Part shown: positions 1 to 7,594 of the stretch, one piece after another
Layout: every line of letters starts with the position of its first letter
Numbering within the stretch: the first letter of the stretch is position 1
Origin: an uncultured Erysipelotrichaceae bacterium
Lineage (GTDB): Bacteria; Bacillota_I; Bacilli_A; Erysipelotrichales; Erysipelotrichaceae
Direction: 5' to 3'
DNA: 13,757 nt
Assembly (NCBI GenBank): GCA_910586285.1
Contig: CAJUGR010000045.1
Coordinates: 1 to 13,757, forward strand
Position numbers and translations under genes: made by a program
The notes under the pieces: generated by a model
Databases searched by the model: none
What the model was told of the DNA's origin: nothing
The model's input: the letters and a program-made list of their open reading frames with translations, nothing else

Positions 1-1
1 G

Positions 2-1231
2 TATTTTCCGTTGAGTCAGTTTTCCCTTGAGGAATTGACCCAATTATCGCTATTGCCATCATTTTTCGGCGATCTGCCAACCGAACATTATACGGTTGCA
101 CAGCTTCAACAGGCGATCAAAACCTATATCGGGCGTTTGCATTTCGGCTTAGAGACCTTTGCACAAGAGGATCATCCCGAATGTGCCACACCGTATTTGA
201 GTGTACACGCCAGTGTTTTAAAGGAAAATATGGTGAAGGCGGAAGAATTACTGAAAGAAGTGCTGCTGCATACGCGGTTGGATGAGCGTGAGCGCATTCG
301 TGAGATGGTGATGCAGACAGCGGAAGAAGTGCGCCAGATCGCGATTCATAACGGTCATGCTTTGGGCGTTACGTGTGCTTTGGCTCATTACAGTGCGCAA
401 GCGGCAGTGAATGAGGCCATCGGCGGTTATACGTTTATGATGTTTGTTCAGCGCTTGGCACGTCACTTTGACGATGCTCAGGAGAGCTTTGTCGCACTGT
501 TACAGCGGGCTCTTGATAGCGCGATTACCAAGGCAGGCTTGGTGGTCAGTGTCACATCCGGCGAGGATGTATCTTTGACATCACTGTTGGCTCAACTGCC
601 TAAGGGAAGCGATGTGCCAACCGCTGCTCATTATCAAAGTACTCTTCCACAGCGCATGGGTATCCGCATTCCCGCTCAAATTGCCTTTGCGGTGAAAGGC
701 TATCATCTTTCACGTTGTGATCGCAAAAACGAAGGCAGTCTGCGTGTGGCTGCGAACATATTATCATTGAGTTATCTGTGGAACAGTGTTCGTGTTCAGG
801 GAGGTGCCTATGGTGCCGGCGTGTCGGTTGGACGTAACGGCGGCCTGTTTATGTATTCCTATCGTGATCCCTCACCGGCGCGATCATTATCTGTATATGA
901 TCAATCTTCCATGTTCTTACAAGAATTTCATGAACAGGAAGAAGACTTGGAAAAATATATTATCTCCACGGTAGCGAGCGGCGAACCGCTACAAACTCCG
1001 GAAGAAAAAGGGCTCAGTGCGGATGCGTTCTGGTTTGCTAGAATTCGTGATGAAGATCGTATACAAATCCGGAAAGAGATGTTGATGTGTGATTTCTCAA
1101 AGCTTCAAAGCTGGTGGAGCGTTTTGGATCAAATGGCAACGGATGGCGCAGTGTGCGTGGTGGGGCCTGATGACGCATTGGCAGAATGTGAAGGTCTGAC
1201 GATCTGTGATCTGTCAGTCAAAGAAGCATAA
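2..1231 (+). CDS. Insulinase-family (M16C) peptidase, C-terminal part, truncated at window edge
   Basis: The frame is open from base 2 with no stop before it, so the true start lies upstream of the window; the TTG at 11 is not the real start. About 409 residues are visible. They match the C-terminal half of M16C (presequence-protease-like) zinc peptidases, which usually run to about 950-1000 residues. The clearest mark is the VRVQGGAYGAGVS segment near residue 265 of the visible part, followed by a Tyr/Arg/Asp-Pro-rich stretch (YSYRDPSPARS). This corresponds to the Arg/Tyr substrate-binding region of the last M16 domain. The zinc motif (HxxEH) is in the N-terminal domain of this family and cannot be seen here. 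No signal peptide can be judged. The gene ends 14 bases before the cysteine desulfidase gene, so the two probably share a transcript. The family assignment is solid; the substrate is unknown. Confidence 0.87.
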   Translation, partial: YFPLSQFSLEELTQLSLLPSFFGDLPTEHYTVAQLQQAIKTYIGRLHFGLETFAQEDHPECATPYLSVHASVLKENMVKAEELLKEVLLHTRLDERERIREMVMQTAEEVRQIAIHNGHALGVTCALAHYSAQAAVNEAIGGYTFMMFVQRLARHFDDAQESFVALLQRALDSAITKAGLVVSVTSGEDVSLTSLLAQLPKGSDVPTAAHYQSTLPQRMGIRIPAQIAFAVKGYHLSRCDRKNEGSLRVAANILSLSYLWNSVRVQGGAYGAGVSVGRNGGLFMYSYRDPSPARSLSVYDQSSMFLQEFHEQEEDLEKYIISTVASGEPLQTPEEKGLSADAFWFARIRDEDRIQIRKEMLMCDFSKLQSWWSVLDQMATDGAVCVVGPDDALAECEGLTICDLSVKEA

Positions 1232-1245
1232 CAAGAGGTGACGAT

Positions 1246-2535
1246 ATGCTTAATCAAAAGCGAAAAGCGGCATATACTGCTATTTTGGAAGAAGAATTAA
1301 TTCCGGCTATGGGTTGCACAGAACCGATTGCGATTGCTTATGCCGGCGCTTTGGCGCGGAAGATATTAGGGGCAATGCCCGATATGGTAGAACTTACGGT
1401 CAGCGGGAATATCATTAAGAATGTCAAGAGTGTTATCGTGCCTCATACTCATGGTCGCAAAGGCATTCCTTGTGCGGTGGCTGCCGGTATTTGCATTGGT
1501 GATCCGGATCAAAAGTTAGAAGTGTTGGCTCATGTCAATGATGATCAGTTGACAGAAATGGACCGCTTTTTGAAAACGACAAAAATTACGATTAAAGAAT
1601 CGGATGCTCCATGTCCTTTTGATATCCAAGTGTTGGTACACCATGAGGAGGACAATGCATATGTTCGCATCATCGGTTCCCATACCAATGTGGTCTCAAT
1701 GCGCCATGGCGAGCAGGTATTGGTCGATCGGCCGATTTCGGATCAAGGTATTTCCGTTTCAAGCAATCGGCAGTTACTGAATGTGGAAGATATCGTTGCT
1801 TATGCGGATACGGTGGATGTGAATGAGGTGCGAGCAGTTTTACAGCGTCAAATTGATGTAAATATGGCCATAGCCCAAGAAGGAATGAATGAAAAATATG
1901 GCGCCAATATCGGGAAAATACTCCTTCATGCCTATGGAACAGGCGTCCAAAATCGGGCGAAGGCGTATGCGGCAGCCGGTTCCGATGCGCGTATGAACGG
2001 ATGTGAAATGCCGGTTGTGATCAATTCCGGCAGCGGGAATCAAGGGATGACAACGTCTATACCGGTCATCATTTATGCGCAGGAATGCCATGCCTCTCAA
2101 GAACAGCTTTATCGCGCGTTGATCGTCTCCAATTTGGTAACGATCCATTTAAAAAACGGTATCGGATCGCTTTCTGCTTATTGCGGTGCCACCAGTGCCG
2201 GAGCGGGGGCAGGAGCCGGTGTTTGTTACCTTTACGGTGGACGCTATCGTGAAATTGCCCATACGATTGTCAATGCACTGGCAATCAATTCGGGAATGCT
2301 CTGTGACGGCGCTAAGGCAAGCTGTGCTGCGAAAATCGCTTCGGCGGTGGAAGCGGGACTATTGGGCATGCAGATGTATATGCATGACAGTGAATTTTAC
2401 TGTGGTGAGGGGTTGGTCGCAAAGAATGTGGAAGAAACTATCCGTGCTTTCAGCACCATTGCCCGTGAAGGAATGCGAAGCACAGACAGTGAAATCATTC
2501 ATTTTATGATTCACGGTGATATGGTCAAATCATAA
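1246..2535 (+). CDS. cyuA: L-cysteine desulfidase, [4Fe-4S], CyuA/UPF0597 family
   Basis: A 429-residue protein of the UPF0597 / CyuA (YhaM) family. It is predicted to split L-cysteine into pyruvate, ammonia and sulfide in the cytoplasm using an oxygen-sensitive [4Fe-4S] cluster. The signature MGCTEP carries Cys24. Three further cysteines sit at 313 (AYCGATS), 353 (MLCDGAK) and 360 (ASCAAK). The spacings 313-353-360 equal those recalled for the cluster cysteines of the Methanocaldococcus jannaschii enzyme (282-322-329, plus Cys25), so the full cluster set is present. A Gly/Ala-rich segment (GAGAGAGV) follows Cys313. The start is the ATG 5 bases after AAGAGGTG. It lies just downstream of an M16C peptidase gene and upstream of the alaS leader; no clear terminator separates them. 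The fold is the serine-dehydratase alpha domain, so some homologues are loosely annotated as serine dehydratase subunits. Desulfidase activity is inferred from the family. Confidence 0.85.
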   Translation: MLNQKRKAAYTAILEEELIPAMGCTEPIAIAYAGALARKILGAMPDMVELTVSGNIIKNVKSVIVPHTHGRKGIPCAVAAGICIGDPDQKLEVLAHVNDDQLTEMDRFLKTTKITIKESDAPCPFDIQVLVHHEEDNAYVRIIGSHTNVVSMRHGEQVLVDRPISDQGISVSSNRQLLNVEDIVAYADTVDVNEVRAVLQRQIDVNMAIAQEGMNEKYGANIGKILLHAYGTGVQNRAKAYAAAGSDARMNGCEMPVVINSGSGNQGMTTSIPVIIYAQECHASQEQLYRALIVSNLVTIHLKNGIGSLSAYCGATSAGAGAGAGVCYLYGGRYREIAHTIVNALAINSGMLCDGAKASCAAKIASAVEAGLLGMQMYMHDSEFYCGEGLVAKNVEETIRAFSTIAREGMRSTDSEIIHFMIHGDMVKS

Positions 2536-2579
2536 CCGTTCAAAAAATCGTGATTTTCCCCGGAACAATGATCAAAGGA

Positions 2580-2609
2580 TTGCCATGATTTCGAAAAATA
2601 TGGTATAAT
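2580..2609 (+). promoter_or_regulatory. Promoter of the alaS T-box transcript (extended -10)
   Basis: A perfect extended -10, TGGTATAAT, lies at 2601-2609. An 18-base spacer separates its TATAAT from TTGCCA at 2580-2585, which matches the -35 consensus at four of six bases. Transcription should begin around 2615-2617, which is where the T-box leader structure starts. This is sigma-A-type sequence reading; no start site has been measured. Confidence 0.75.
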
Positions 2610-2615
2610 AAATCA

Positions 2616-2868
2616 CAGATGTGGCGCAAGCAATCATCAAAGTGAAAATCGGCATCTGTGGAAATGAAGATATAGTACCTGTCATATTCGTAAGCATCAG
2701 AGAGAAGGCGGTTGGTGAAAGCCTTTGCTTATGTGCAGGGAAGGCTGCTTTATGAGGATGTCGCGTGAAGCAATCGACGATACGGATGGAAAGGTGCGCT
2801 TCTTAGGAAGTGAATCGGGATGGTACCGCGGAAATAATTTCGTTCCTGAATAACAGGAGCGTTTTTTT
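2616..2868 (+). ncRNA. T-box riboswitch sensing tRNA-Ala, upstream of alaS
   Basis: This leader senses uncharged tRNA-Ala and controls alaS. In stem I, AGTA (2674-2677) faces GAA (2740-2742), and the flanking CCTG (2678-2681) and CAGG (2736-2739) pair, giving the usual loop-E arrangement. GAA is followed by G and then GCT (2744-2746), an alanine codon in the specifier position, then a purine. The distal loop has AGAGAG and GGTTGGTG, the conserved elements that contact the tRNA elbow. A short stem III fits at 2797-2812. The T-box proper is GGGATGGTACCGCG (2817-2830). Its TGGT bulge matches a tRNA 3' end ACCA, as expected for tRNA-Ala with discriminator A. The antiterminator pairs 2816-2820 with 2844-2848 and 2828-2830 with 2841-2843, leaving the seven-base bulge TGGTACC. 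This excludes the terminator stem. Uncharged tRNA should therefore switch alaS on. Confidence 0.95.
2841..2868 (+). terminator. T-box-controlled intrinsic terminator of alaS
   Basis: CGTTCCTG (2841-2848) pairs with CAGGAGCG (2854-2861) in eight base pairs, including one G-T, around the loop AATAA. Seven T residues (2862-2868) follow. The left arm is the same segment used by the antiterminator, so the two structures are mutually exclusive. Its position just ahead of the alaS ribosome binding site fits transcription attenuation. Confidence 0.9.
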
Positions 2869-2874
2869 AATATT

Positions 2875-2880
2875 AGGAGG
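2875..2880 (+). promoter_or_regulatory. Ribosome binding site of alaS
   Basis: AGGAGG lies 3 bases before the ATG at 2884 and 6 bases before the ATG at 2887. The second spacing is closer to the normal range and yields the usual MKxLT N-terminus of Bacillota AlaRS, so 2887 is preferred. Confidence 0.75.
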
Positions 2881-2886
2881 CACATG

Positions 2887-5517
2887 ATGAAACAATTAAC
2901 AGGAAATCAAGTAAGACAAATGTTTTTGGACTATTTTCAATCCAAAGATCACATGATCGAACCGGGGGCATCCTTGGTTCCGCATAACGATCCGACCTTA
3001 TTATGGATTAATGCCGGAGTGGCTGCTTTAAAGAAATACTTTGATGGCTCCCAGAAGCCGCAGAAGCCGCGGATTGCCAATGCCCAGAAATCGATCCGTA
3101 CCAATGACATTGAGAATGTCGGTAAGACGGCTCGTCATCATACATTTTTCGAAATGTTGGGTAATTTCTCAATCGGTGATTATTTCAAACAAGATGCGAT
3201 TCATTTCGCTTGGGAATTTTTAACCGGTGAAGATTGGATTCACTTTCCGAAAGAAAAACTGTATGTTTCCGTATATGAAGATGATGAAGAAGCATATCGG
3301 GTATGGACTCAGGAATGCGGTGTCGATCCCACGCATATTCTCAAAACCAAAGAAAACTTCTGGGAGATCGGTGAAGGCCCCGGCGGTCCGGATTCGGAAA
3401 TTTTTTATGATCGCGGTCCGGAATATGACCCGCAAGGATTAGGTGAACGGTTGTTTTTTGAGGAAATGGATAATGATCGCTATATTGAAGTGTGGAATGT
3501 TGTCTTCTCCCAATATGACTGTAAACCGGAATTACCGCGCAGTGAATATCAGGAACTGCCGCAGAAGAATATTGATACGGGAATGGGCTTAGAGCGATTG
3601 GTATCCTTGATTCAAGGTGGCGAAACGAATTTTGATACCGATTTGTTTTTGCCGATTATTCACGCGACCGAAGCCTTTTCCAAACATCCCTATGAAGGGG
3701 AATATAAGATGGCTTATCGGGTCATTGCCGATCACGTTCGTACCGTGACTTTTGCGTTAGCGGACGGTGCATTGTTTGCGAATGAGGGCAGAGGCTATGT
3801 ATTACGTCGCGTATTGCGGCGGGCAGTGCGTTTTGGCCGTAAATTGGAAATTGAAGGTGCTTTCTTGTATCGACTGGTTCCGGTTGTTTATGATATCATG
3901 AACGATTTCTATCCGTATTTGAAAGATCAGTTGGATATGATTGCCCGCTTGATCAAAGCGGAAGAGGAACGCTTTTCGCTTACCTTAGCGGATGGCGAAA
4001 AGCTGCTTATGGAAGTGATCAAACAAAGCCGTAACGATATGATTGACGGCGCAACGGCATTTCAGTTGTACGATACCTATGGATTCCCGTTTGAATTGAC
4101 GCAGGAAATTGCGCAGGAAAGCGGACTCACTGTCGATCAGGAAGGCTTTGATCGGGAGATGGAAAAACAGCGTGAACGGGCAAGAAATGCTCGTGGAGAT
4201 GCACAGTCGATGTCATCGCAATCGGCTGATTTGATGAACTTTACCACTGCAAGCAAATTTCTCGGTTATGAGGACATGAGTTGCGAAGGCACGATCATCG
4301 GATTGTTTAAGGATGGCAAAGCTGTGGCAGAGATCAATGATTACGGTGATGTGATTTTGGATCAAACAGTATTCTATGCGGAAAGCGGCGGTCAAATCGC
4401 TGATCGCGGTACGATGATAAATGATCAGATGGAAGCAGTGGTAGAGGATGTAAACAAAGCCCCTCATCAACAGCACTTGCATCATATTACGCTACAACAT
4501 GGAACTTTACATAAAGGAGATCGTGTTTCGTTAACGATTGATCGCGAGAAACGGCGCATTATTACCGCCAATCACTCCTGTACGCACCTCTTACAAAGTG
4601 CGTTGAAACAAGTTGTCGGTTCCCACATTGCCCAAGCCGGTTCCTTTGTATCTGATGAATATCTGCGTTTTGATTTTACCCATTTTGAAAAGGTCAGTGA
4701 TGCGCAGCTAGTGGAAATTGAGCGTTTGGTCAATCAATATATCGCACAGCATGATGAAGTCCGCAAGGAATATTTACCGATTGAAGAAGCACGAAAAAGC
4801 GGTGCAACGGCATTGTTTGATGAAAAATACGGCGATATCGTTCGCGTTGTGACGATGGGCGAGGTCTCCAAGGAATTCTGTGGCGGTACCCATGTGAATA
4901 ATACGGCAGAGATCGGTGTTTGTAAGATCATTGCCGAAGAAAGCGTCGGATCGGGTGTTCGACGTATCACTGCCAAGAGCGGATTATCCGCTTATCAGGA
5001 ATTTGCGGCAGAGGAGCAGACGCTGAAAACGATTGCGGCTTCTTTAAAACAAAACGGAATTCATCAAGTGGATGAAAAAGTCAACCTGTTAATCAAAGAA
5101 AATGAGACGGTGAAAAAAGAATTGGCAGCGTTACGGCGTAAAATGTTTGTCTTAAAGGCTAAGGAACTGATGGAAGAGTGTCAAGAGGCAAACGGCTTGC
5201 GCATCATTGTGGATCAACTCGATGGTGCAGATGCGAATGCGTTAAAGGACATTGCCGCTACGGTTAAAGGACAGTGGGATAATGCCGTCATCTTCTTGGC
5301 TTCCGTATCGGAGGATAAAGCGGTATTCGTTGCCGGGGCCGGATCGGCAGCTGTACAAAGCGGAATCAAGTGCGGTGAACTGGTGAAAGAGGCAGCATTG
5401 TTGTGCGGTGGAAAAGGCGGCGGTCGTCCTGATCTGGCACAATCAGGCGCAAAAGACACAACAAAAATTACGGATGTCATCGCAATGATTAAAAATAAAC
5501 TCGGATTAGTACTTTAA
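2887..5517 (+). CDS. alaS: Alanyl-tRNA synthetase
   Basis: Full-length AlaRS of 876 residues, which charges tRNA-Ala with alanine and hydrolyses mischarged Ser- and Gly-tRNA-Ala. The N-terminal class II catalytic domain shows TARHHTFFEMLGNFS (motif 2 region, near residue 80) and the GMGLERL motif 3. The editing domain carries the metal-binding HSCTH (His563, His567) and CGGTH (Cys665, His669). These are one residue off the E. coli numbers 564, 568, 666 and 670, so editing should be intact. A coiled coil follows, then the C-Ala domain with the glycine-rich CGGKGGGRPDLAQSG near the end. The form of the tRNA-binding segment (AQKSIRTNDIENVG) is that of Bacilli. Expression is governed by the alanine T-box just upstream. 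A longer ORF from ATG 2884 is possible but places the ribosome binding site too close. ireB follows after 55 bases. Confidence 0.98.
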   Translation: MKQLTGNQVRQMFLDYFQSKDHMIEPGASLVPHNDPTLLWINAGVAALKKYFDGSQKPQKPRIANAQKSIRTNDIENVGKTARHHTFFEMLGNFSIGDYFKQDAIHFAWEFLTGEDWIHFPKEKLYVSVYEDDEEAYRVWTQECGVDPTHILKTKENFWEIGEGPGGPDSEIFYDRGPEYDPQGLGERLFFEEMDNDRYIEVWNVVFSQYDCKPELPRSEYQELPQKNIDTGMGLERLVSLIQGGETNFDTDLFLPIIHATEAFSKHPYEGEYKMAYRVIADHVRTVTFALADGALFANEGRGYVLRRVLRRAVRFGRKLEIEGAFLYRLVPVVYDIMNDFYPYLKDQLDMIARLIKAEEERFSLTLADGEKLLMEVIKQSRNDMIDGATAFQLYDTYGFPFELTQEIAQESGLTVDQEGFDREMEKQRERARNARGDAQSMSSQSADLMNFTTASKFLGYEDMSCEGTIIGLFKDGKAVAEINDYGDVILDQTVFYAESGGQIADRGTMINDQMEAVVEDVNKAPHQQHLHHITLQHGTLHKGDRVSLTIDREKRRIITANHSCTHLLQSALKQVVGSHIAQAGSFVSDEYLRFDFTHFEKVSDAQLVEIERLVNQYIAQHDEVRKEYLPIEEARKSGATALFDEKYGDIVRVVTMGEVSKEFCGGTHVNNTAEIGVCKIIAEESVGSGVRRITAKSGLSAYQEFAAEEQTLKTIAASLKQNGIHQVDEKVNLLIKENETVKKELAALRRKMFVLKAKELMEECQEANGLRIIVDQLDGADANALKDIAATVKGQWDNAVIFLASVSEDKAVFVAGAGSAAVQSGIKCGELVKEAALLCGGKGGGRPDLAQSGAKDTTKITDVIAMIKNKLGLVL

Positions 5518-5541
5518 ATTTTTCGCATTTTACGTTAAAAT
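5513..5541 (+). promoter_or_regulatory. Possible promoter ahead of ireB
   Basis: TTTAAA (5513-5518) and TAAAAT (5536-5541) are separated by 17 bases and match the -35 and -10 consensus at four and five of six positions. The -35 overlaps the alaS stop codon. The match is modest in AT-rich sequence, so it is only a candidate. It would give the ireB-greA block an alanine-independent supply. No terminator is visible after alaS. Confidence 0.4.
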
Positions 5542-5572
5542 ATTAAGTAGCAAAAGAAAAGGGGGTAATACC

Positions 5573-5830
5573 ATGAAAGATATTACTGAAACCATGTCAT
5601 TCAAATCGGATGAATTGCGGCGTGATAACATTAAGCACGTTTTACGGATTGTGAAGGATGCACTGGATGAGCGCGGCTACAATTCCGTCAATCAGTTGGC
5701 CGGTTATCTGATTTCCAATGATCCGGCTTATATCTCCTCTCATAAAAATGCGCGGACGATCATTCAGAGCGTTGAGCGTTATGAAATCATTGAGGAACTG
5801 GTACGTGCCTACCTGAAGGATGACGAATAA
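5573..5830 (+). CDS. ireB: IreB family regulatory phosphoprotein (UPF0297)
   Basis: An 85-residue protein of the UPF0297 / IreB family (YrzL in B. subtilis). In Enterococcus faecalis IreB is phosphorylated on N-terminal threonines by the PASTA kinase IreK and affects cephalosporin resistance and cell-wall homeostasis. The family core is clear: ERGYNSVNQLAGYLISNDPAY followed by ARTIIQSVERYEIIEELVRAYL. The N-terminus (ITETMSF) keeps threonines in the region phosphorylated in the enterococcal protein. No IreK-like kinase is in the window, so regulation by one is an inference. The ATG at 5573 lies 7 bases after a GGGGGT ribosome binding site. ruvX starts 2 bases after its stop, so the two genes are very likely co-transcribed. 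Length and gene position (alaS-ireB-ruvX) are typical of Bacillota. Confidence 0.93.
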   Translation: MKDITETMSFKSDELRRDNIKHVLRIVKDALDERGYNSVNQLAGYLISNDPAYISSHKNARTIIQSVERYEIIEELVRAYLKDDE

Positions 5831-5832
5831 GA

Positions 5833-6246
5833 ATGCGCGTTCTGGGATTGGATCTGGGCAGTGTTACTTGCGGCATCAGCGTATCTGATGCATTGGGAAT
5901 GATTGCACGACCTTATCAAACGTTGCGCTTCGCGGCTGATGATTACGATGATGCATTTGCGCAGGTCAGTGAAGTGATTGCAGAATTGAAAACCAACACC
6001 GTGGTGTTGGGACTTCCCAAGCATATGAACGGTGATGTCGGAATTCGCGGCGAAATATCCATCGCTTTCAAACAACGCTTGGAAACGCTTGGCGTGAAAG
6101 TCGTGCTGTGGGATGAACGTTTAACCACAGTAGCGGCGGAAAAGATTTTGATCGCAGCGGATGTATCGCGTAAAAAAAGAAAAAAAGTAATCGACCAGAT
6201 GGCGGCTGTACAGATTTTACAAAGCTTTCTGGACAGTAACAATTAA
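5833..6246 (+). CDS. ruvX: RuvX/YqgF family putative Holliday junction resolvase
   Basis: A 137-residue RNase H-fold protein of the YqgF/RuvX family (YrrK in B. subtilis). It is predicted to cut branched nucleic acids or to take part in pre-16S rRNA 5' end processing; both roles have been reported for the family. Acidic residues expected at the active site are visible: Asp7 in GLDLGSVTCGIS, the WDERLTT segment (Asp94, Glu95), and Asp121 in KKVIDQMAAVQILQ. LGLPKHMNGDVG around residue 60 is also characteristic. The usual Lys/Arg after the first glycines (GxKxIG) is Val-Thr-Cys here. The protein is full length. The start follows the ireB stop by 2 bases, with AAGGAT inside the end of ireB acting as a distant ribosome binding site, so coupled translation is likely. 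A small hairpin follows the stop codon. Confidence 0.92.
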   Translation: MRVLGLDLGSVTCGISVSDALGMIARPYQTLRFAADDYDDAFAQVSEVIAELKTNTVVLGLPKHMNGDVGIRGEISIAFKQRLETLGVKVVLWDERLTTVAAEKILIAADVSRKKRKKVIDQMAAVQILQSFLDSNN

Positions 6247-6263
6247 GGGGTTAAAAGCCCCTT
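6245..6263 (+). other. Intergenic hairpin after ruvX
   Basis: AAGGGG (6245-6250) and CCCCTT (6258-6263) form a six-pair GC-rich stem with a seven-base loop, overlapping the ruvX stop codon. Only GCTTTAT follows, not a T tract, so full termination is unlikely. It may cause partial attenuation or mark an RNA processing point between ruvX and the DUF1292 gene. Confidence 0.4.
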
Positions 6264-6272
6264 GCTTTATGT

Positions 6273-6278
6273 AAGGAG
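6273..6278 (+). promoter_or_regulatory. Ribosome binding site deciding the DUF1292 gene start
   Basis: AAGGAG ends 2 bases before the ATG at 6281 but 8 bases before the ATG at 6287. Only the second gives normal spacing, so the protein should begin MLESN rather than MVMLESN. Confidence 0.75.
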
Positions 6279-6286
6279 AAATGGTT

Positions 6287-6541
6287 ATGTTGGAATCAAA
6301 TACGTTGTATGTCCATGATGAGGATGGAAAAGAAATGGAAATGGAGATTCTGTTTACCTTTGAAAATGAAGAAAAACAGCGTAAGTATGTGGTGTTTAGC
6401 GATCCGCAGGATGAAAGCGGTGAGGTCTACGCCTCAGCTTATGATGAAGCAGGAAATCTTCTGCCGATTGAAAGTGAAGAAGAATGGGCAATGGTAGAAG
6501 AAGTTTTGGGAGCGTTTAGTGAAGATGAAACAGTGGAATAA
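6287..6541 (+). CDS. DUF1292 protein (YrzB-like)
   Basis: An 84-residue, strongly acidic protein of the DUF1292 family, known as YrzB in B. subtilis. Typical features are an N-terminal ITL/DEDG-like strand (here TLYVHDEDGKEMEMEILFTF), a central KYVVFSD segment, a VYASAYDE strand and an ILPIESEEEW-like end (LLPIESEEEWAMVEEVL). The function is unknown in the literature I can recall. It is a small soluble cytoplasmic protein with no visible catalytic motif. It is found again and again between ruvX and mltG in Bacillota, as here, which supports the call but gives no clear role. The start at 6287 is chosen for its ribosome-binding-site spacing. The 3' end overlaps the start of mltG by 17 bases, pointing to coupled translation. 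Confidence 0.9.
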   Translation: MLESNTLYVHDEDGKEMEMEILFTFENEEKQRKYVVFSDPQDESGEVYASAYDEAGNLLPIESEEEWAMVEEVLGAFSEDETVE

Positions 6542-7583
6542 AAAAGTTCTTGTCGGTGTGATCGCATTTTTGCTTGTCGTTCTGGTATTTCTCTCCGGTT
6601 TTCTCGTATATCAGTTAAACTTACAGCCAGTTGCCTCACAGAGTGAGACGGTATTGTTTGAAGTGGAAGAAGGAGACAGTGTTGCGGCGGTGATTGCGCG
6701 TTTATCCGATGAAGATATAATCAAAAGCGAGACCGCGGCGAAAATCTATGCCAGACTCAATGGCTTACATCAAATCAAAGCGGGGCATTTCCAACTTGAT
6801 AAAGCATGGGATACCAAGGATATCTTACGCTATCTCAATGATTCCGGAAATGCTGCTGCTCAACAGGCACGAATCACGATTAGGGAAGGAATGTGGGCCA
6901 AGGATATTGCAAAGGAATTGGAACAGCAGTTGGGCATTTCCGCTGATGAGTTCATCGCATTATGGAACGATGAGGACTATCTGCGCACTTTGATTGCCAA
7001 ATATGACTTTTTGGATGAAAGCATCCTGAATGATCAAACACGAGTTAAGTTGGAAGGCTATTTGTATCCGGAAACGTATCATTTTGATTTACAAGCGACC
7101 AAGGAAGAAGTAACCGAAACTTTTTTAAATCAATTTGAACAAGTGTATGATTCACTAAAGAGTGATATTGAGAGAAGTTCGCTCTCACTTCATGAATTGA
7201 TGACAATGGCTTCTTTGGTTCAGTATGAGGGACAAAGCAAAGCGGATATGAAACTAATCGCCGGTGTCTTCTATAATCGTTTGGCGATTGATATGCGATT
7301 GGAGTCCAGTGTGACTGTATGTTATGCACTATATGAGGATTATGAACATGCCGAGGATTGTGAACTCAATTCAAATATTGACTCACCTTATAATACCTAT
7401 TTGAATGCCGGTTTGCCGATCGGTCCGATATTAAATCCGGGAAAGGATGCCATTGATGCGGCTTTACATCCGCAGGAAAGTGATTATTTATACTTCATGG
7501 CTGATATTTACGGCGATGGAAAAGTATACTATGCGAAAACGCTCGAAGAGCATGAAGCAAATGTCAGTCAATATTTGCGTTAG
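6525..7583 (+). CDS. mltG: Endolytic transglycosylase MltG (YceG-like)
   Basis: A 352-residue membrane-anchored lytic transglycosylase that cuts nascent peptidoglycan strands and is thought to end glycan chain growth. A single N-terminal transmembrane segment (VLVGVIAFLLVVLVFLSGF, about residues 8-30) follows a short positive cytoplasmic tail. A LysM-like region comes next (EVEEGDSVAAVIARL), then the YceG domain. The active-site stretch reads MASLVQYEGQ, with the conserved second acidic residue of the ASIVEKE motif kept as Glu near residue 235 and the first replaced by Gln. SPYNTYLNAGLPIGPILNPG near the C-terminus is also diagnostic. The ATG at 6525 is 12 bases after GGGAG; a GTG at 6519 with 6-base spacing is a real alternative that adds two residues. 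The gene overlaps the DUF1292 gene and is 11 bases from udk. Confidence 0.93.
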   Translation: MKQWNKKVLVGVIAFLLVVLVFLSGFLVYQLNLQPVASQSETVLFEVEEGDSVAAVIARLSDEDIIKSETAAKIYARLNGLHQIKAGHFQLDKAWDTKDILRYLNDSGNAAAQQARITIREGMWAKDIAKELEQQLGISADEFIALWNDEDYLRTLIAKYDFLDESILNDQTRVKLEGYLYPETYHFDLQATKEEVTETFLNQFEQVYDSLKSDIERSSLSLHELMTMASLVQYEGQSKADMKLIAGVFYNRLAIDMRLESSVTVCYALYEDYEHAEDCELNSNIDSPYNTYLNAGLPIGPILNPGKDAIDAALHPQESDYLYFMADIYGDGKVYYAKTLEEHEANVSQYLR

Positions 7584-7594
7584 GGGATGACAAG

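Noticed and set aside
2536..2580. AAAATCGTGATTTT as a terminator after the cysteine desulfidase gene.
   Set aside because: The stem is five or six A-T-rich pairs with a loop of two to four bases and is followed by CCCC rather than a T tract.
5214..5480. Antisense reading frames opposite alaS and other genes (for example 5214-5480, 1840-2148, 7045-7329 on the minus strand).
   Set aside because: They lie fully inside well-supported genes, lack ribosome binding sites or recognisable domains, and read as compositional shadows of the coding strand.
7389..7394. TATAAT inside mltG as an internal promoter.
   Set aside because: It lacks the TG extension and a -35 partner, and lies 200 bases inside a coding region with no nearby downstream start.
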